Assembly: GCA_021229015.1 (NCBI GenBank) | Contig: CM037792.1 | Location: 35,999,842 to 36,063,841, forward strand | DNA length: 64,000 nt | Reading direction: 5' to 3' | DNA from: Solen grandis | Taxonomy: Eukaryota; Mollusca; Bivalvia; Adapedonta; Solenidae | Shown: one piece after another, positions 60,906-64,000 of the stretch | Position numbering within the stretch: the first letter of the stretch is position 1 | Layout: the number at the start of each line of letters is the position of its first letter | Program-made: the position numbers and the translations under genes | The notes under the pieces: generated by a model | The model's database searches: none | Seen by the model: only the letters and a program-made list of their open reading frames with translations | What the model was told of the DNA's origin: nothing

Positions 60906-61256
60906 TTTTCATATGCGATAAGTTCATTTTATAAATGGAATGTCCTTTCAATAGCATGAGTAGAGCAAAAATATGTAGAATAACGAAGCATGATGGAAAA
61001 AAGTTTGACAGAAGGATGTTCTTATATATGGATACATATGTGGCCAATCTTTTGTTCTTTATGGGCATATAAGAGGCAAATACAGGCAATTTAGAACTTA
61101 TGAAAAAATGACAACAAAGGAAATAAACTGTTTTGTAAACAATAATCATCAGTTGTCTGTATCTCAGTTGTTTGACTTTAATACTTCAATACCTTTTTAA
61201 TGATATTTCATATTAGATATAACAAGACAGTGGAGTCAAAGAAACAATCATCTTAA

Positions 61257-61458
61257 ACACACTCAATAGGTACCATACAAAGCCTGATCTACAGAAAGCC
61301 ACAACTGAACCTTACCAAAATAAATGGTAAAATAAAACCACTAAGGAGCAGCGAACAGCATGAAACCAGGTCAGCCTGCGAGTTACTCGCAGGCTGATCT
61401 GGTTTTATGCTGTTCGCATAGGCCTTTTCATGGTGTCCTCTATGGGGGAAAGGGTTAA
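61257..61458 (-). mobile_element. piggyBac-type MITE (TTAA family), copy 5, truncated
   Basis: The right end (GGGGGAAAGGGTTAA) and the hairpin are present. The left ~30 bp (CCCTTTCCCTCATATAGACTC) are missing, though a TTAA lies at 61253-61256. Confidence 0.7.
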
Positions 61459-61597
61459 TATGCGAGGAAGAAAGGTGTTTCTGTATACTATAAGTATGGC
61501 TGAATCTTAATCTGAATATTGACTGTCTTTGCTAGAAACACAGTTAATATCAAAATTATAGCAACAAAAAAATAAATAAAAGTAGTCTTATCAATAA

Positions 61598-61836
61598 ATA
61601 TATGTATTCAAAATGTTGGGTCAATTAGATAAGACCCAACATTTCTTTCAAAACACAAAACCTTTATATTTTTTTCCCAACATAAATATATATGTTATAG
61701 AGACCCAATAGCCTGTTATAATGTGTATTCAAAATGTTGGGTCAATCAACAACATAAAAAAAAATATGTATATATCTCGTTATTTTTATATAGATCCATC
61801 ATAAATAAATAATATATTAGAGACCCAATAGCCTTT
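61598..61836. repeat. Two ~120-bp tandem units with a GTTGGGTC hairpin
   Basis: Each unit has TATTCAAAATGTTGGGTCAA and ends AGAGACCCAATAGCC. In unit 1, AAATGTTGGGTC (61611-61622) and GACCCAACATTT (61633-61644) form a perfect 12-bp stem. Confidence 0.65.
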
Positions 61837-62560
61837 TGCATCTGGAAATATTCACTGATTCTAATATTATTGGTTATTCTATATTCAGTTAATACATCCT
61901 ATTTTCTGACTTGGATGCCTGATGAAAACGTCATTTACTTTAAATAATACACATATATTTAAAGTATTAAAAACCTAGTTGATTTAATGCCTAATAAGGC
62001 CAAACATCTTGATTTTCCCTACCCATGAGCATTTTAAATCAAATAATTAAAGATGTTAGTGCAAGATTGCAAAGTTTTATGGAAAAAAAACCCTGACACT
62101 GTAAATGATTTAGGGATGACAACTGTCGTCGGCTTATCTGAAACACATGTGTTTAAGCTTAATAGAATCAAATCTTGTGAAATCTTTACATCACACAACA
62201 ATGACTGAAACACGGGCAGTACCTAACTCTCATATAGATTCCAAATTGGACCCCCCTTCAAATCATATGTGGTACTTCAAGTACTAAATATTTTATGGAA
62301 ATGCAACCCAATGGATTGTTCCCTGAGTCTAACATTACTCCTCCCCCTATTGAAATTTTTACCGTTTTCCCACAAACAATACGTATGTGGCCTTTTCAGA
62401 AAAATAGGTCAACGATTCACCATGTGCTTCACACTTTCACTGATTGGATAAGCCTGTTATTGTAAACATACATGATTGACAGGACAGGACCTATCCATTT
62501 GAAACAAAATAAGGTGAGGAATTTAGAAAAAGTTTTCAAGGCACAAATGCCATCCGTGCA
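61837..62560. other. Intergenic, no gene seen
   Basis: No supported coding region, RNA or repeat. Confidence 0.35.
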
Positions 62561-62655
62561 CAACCCCCGACCTACCGCAAGCCAGCTCACATGAAAAATC
62601 TGAGCGACCCTGATATGACTCGAACCACAGCTGTGAGATTTGTAGTTCATGGCCA
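62561..62655 (-). mobile_element. SINE family A, head portion
   Basis: Minus strand: TGAACTACAAATCTCACAGC, a B-box region on GGTTCGAGTC, then AGATTTTTCATGTGAGCTGG and CTTGCGGTAGGTCGG. It is cut after the core. Confidence 0.6.
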
Positions 62656-62889
62656 GTGATTTTTTTGGCTGATTTCACTGCCAATAAGGGGCATTTTCCA
62701 CTAATTTGCTCACACTTTTTCGCTTAAAATTATTTTTCTTATATTTTTTTCACTCACAGACTTTATTTATCACTCTAAAAGGGTGTTTTAAAAGTTTATT
62801 CTTTTTTCAGTCATTTTCAGACAATAACTATAAGCAGGTTGTACATTAACAGAACAAGCAAATAATTAACAAATAAAACATGACTTTAA

Positions 62890-62945
62890 GGGCCATATGC
62901 AACGTTAAGGTCTGGTCGGTCGGACCGAGAATGTTATATGGCCCG
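62890..62945. repeat. Short inverted repeat GGGCCATAT / ATATGGCCC
   Basis: The perfect 9-bp arms flank a GC-richer loop containing GGTCGGTCGGACCGA, itself partly palindromic. Around it no gene is seen. Confidence 0.6.
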
Positions 62946-63272
62946 AAGCGCTCAGGGATACCTGCTACACATGGATAACGCATCCTTCCACACAGAGACC
63001 ACGCATATGTATTTCCTTTTCATTGTTGTCATTAATTTACTTTTTTTAGCCATAACTTATTTTTTTCATATGTTACATTTCTTTTTGCTAATTCGGTTAA
63101 TTATATGTTCTTTAAAAATGCTGCATTTGATTTAATTCCATGGCTTTAAAGATATCGGCACGGCATCTATAGTGAAAACAGTGAGTTAAAGTTAGGGAGG
63201 TGGAACGTGTCCGAGTCTTATTGAAGAACTAGTTAATTTTGCGGCTGAACTCTCTTCGGCCATTTGACTATT

Positions 63273-63449
63273 TGAGTTTTCCGTCGCTGCGACAGTATTT
63301 CATATAGCAACGTCCAGCTAATCACCCTTAATGCATGAAGGCAGTCGGGTAGAACCACCGACCTACCGAAAGCCAGCTGGAAGGCTTCCTCAAATGAAAA
63401 ATCCGAACGACCCTACCGGGATTCGAACCCAAAGCGGTGAGGGGCTAAG
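63273..63449 (-). mobile_element. SINE family A
   Basis: Minus-strand B box on GGGTTCGAATCCCGG, body with GAGGAAGCCTTCCAGCTGG and tail TTAGCTGGACGTTGC. A central part is shortened compared with 47342. Confidence 0.7.
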
Positions 63450-63455
63450 TGAGAG

Positions 63456-63690
63456 TATGTCAGCGACTTTCGGGCGAAAGGTCAAAAAAACGAAATGTCG
63501 AAATCTCGGGACGAGATTTCGGGGCGAAATGTCGAAATATTATATTTCGTGTGGCGGGGCGAAATGTCGCCCCGAGACTTTGGCATTTTCGTGTGTTCGA
63601 CCTTTCGCCCCGAAATCTCGCCCCGAGATATCGACATTTCGGGGCGAAATCTCGCCCCGCAACCCGAAACACGAAATGGCAGAAATCAGC
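63456..63690. repeat. Palindrome-dense CGAAAT/ATTTCG cluster
   Basis: GGGCGAAATGTCG, CGAAATCTCG and CGCCCCGAGA words alternate with their reverse complements (CGACATTTCG, CTCGCCCCG) over 235 bp. The GC content is far above the surroundings. Open frames on both strands result from the motif. Confidence 0.75.
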
Positions 63691-64000
63691 CACCATAGGT
63701 AAGCACATAAAACTTACAGTAGAGCTGATATAGTCTTAAAATTTCGTAGAAACATCATTTTAATATTCCATCCTGCATGTTGCATTAATTTCGCAAAAGC
63801 ATGGGCTCGCGGGCTCTTAACGGGAAAAAATGCCAAAGACGGTAAAATAGTTCCATTTTCTGCAGTGCAAAATTGTAAGAAAGACAATTTATACGTGAAA
63901 TAGCACAATGTATTATGCCACCACTGAATGTGATGTCAAATAACCTTGTTTATGTCATCTATTTGTCACTCATATGTACCTCCAAAAGTAGGCGAAACGG
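63691..64000. other. Right edge, no feature seen
   Basis: No gene, RNA or repeat recognised. Confidence 0.35.

Noticed and set aside
60673..61149. 158-codon hydrophobic ORF on the minus strand
   Set aside because: It crosses the inverted-word cluster at 60760-60905, has AT-driven composition and no recognisable domain; chance is more likely.
63331..63733. Several ORFs of 67-123 codons in overlapping frames
   Set aside because: They read through a SINE and a palindromic repeat lacking stop words; no domain and no frame preference.

Overview
The window looks like chromosomal DNA of a bivalve mollusc, probably a heterodont clam or mussel. It is AT-rich, has intron-containing animal genes, an innexin, several tRNA-derived SINE families, and tandem-repeat elements resembling the bivalve 'pearl'/Helitron-like class. 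The species call is inference; no rRNA or mitochondrial marker is present. A run of 100 N at 50001-50100 is an assembly gap.

Layout. (1) 1-7.4 kb: C-terminal half of a CtIP/RBBP8-type DNA-repair gene in six exons, with introns full of repeats. (2) 7.4-12.8 kb: SINEs and other repeats. (3) 12.86-16.6 kb: an innexin gap-junction/hemichannel gene in three visible exons; the short start exon is not located. (4) 17-21.7 kb: repeats, including a 1.1-kb tandem-repeat element. (5) 21.8-23.2 kb: an intronless class A GPCR interrupted by two single-base deletions. (6) 23.2-28 kb: repeats only. (7) 28.3-47.3 kb: a local tandem duplication carrying two genes for small secreted cysteine-rich proteins (signal peptide, apple-like segment, EGF-like segment). 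Remains of a third, collapsed unit lie between them. (8) 47.3-50 kb: repeats, including two ~750-bp tandem units flanked by piggyBac-type TTAA MITEs. (9) 50.1-55.3 kb: a decayed Ty3/Gypsy retrotransposon on the minus strand. (10) 57.6-59.35 kb: a second copy of the CtIP last exon and its flanks, 50 kb from the original. (11) 59.4-64 kb: repeats and palindrome-rich DNA.

The genes do not form a pathway. The main interest is how mobile elements and duplications have reshaped the locus: an apparent zero-footprint MITE excision, a LINE fragment that may now serve as an intron, a repeat recruited as the end of a coding sequence, and a duplicated exon that kept its frame and splice acceptor. Three single-base deletions in otherwise well-conserved coding DNA look more like consensus errors in the assembly than gene death.
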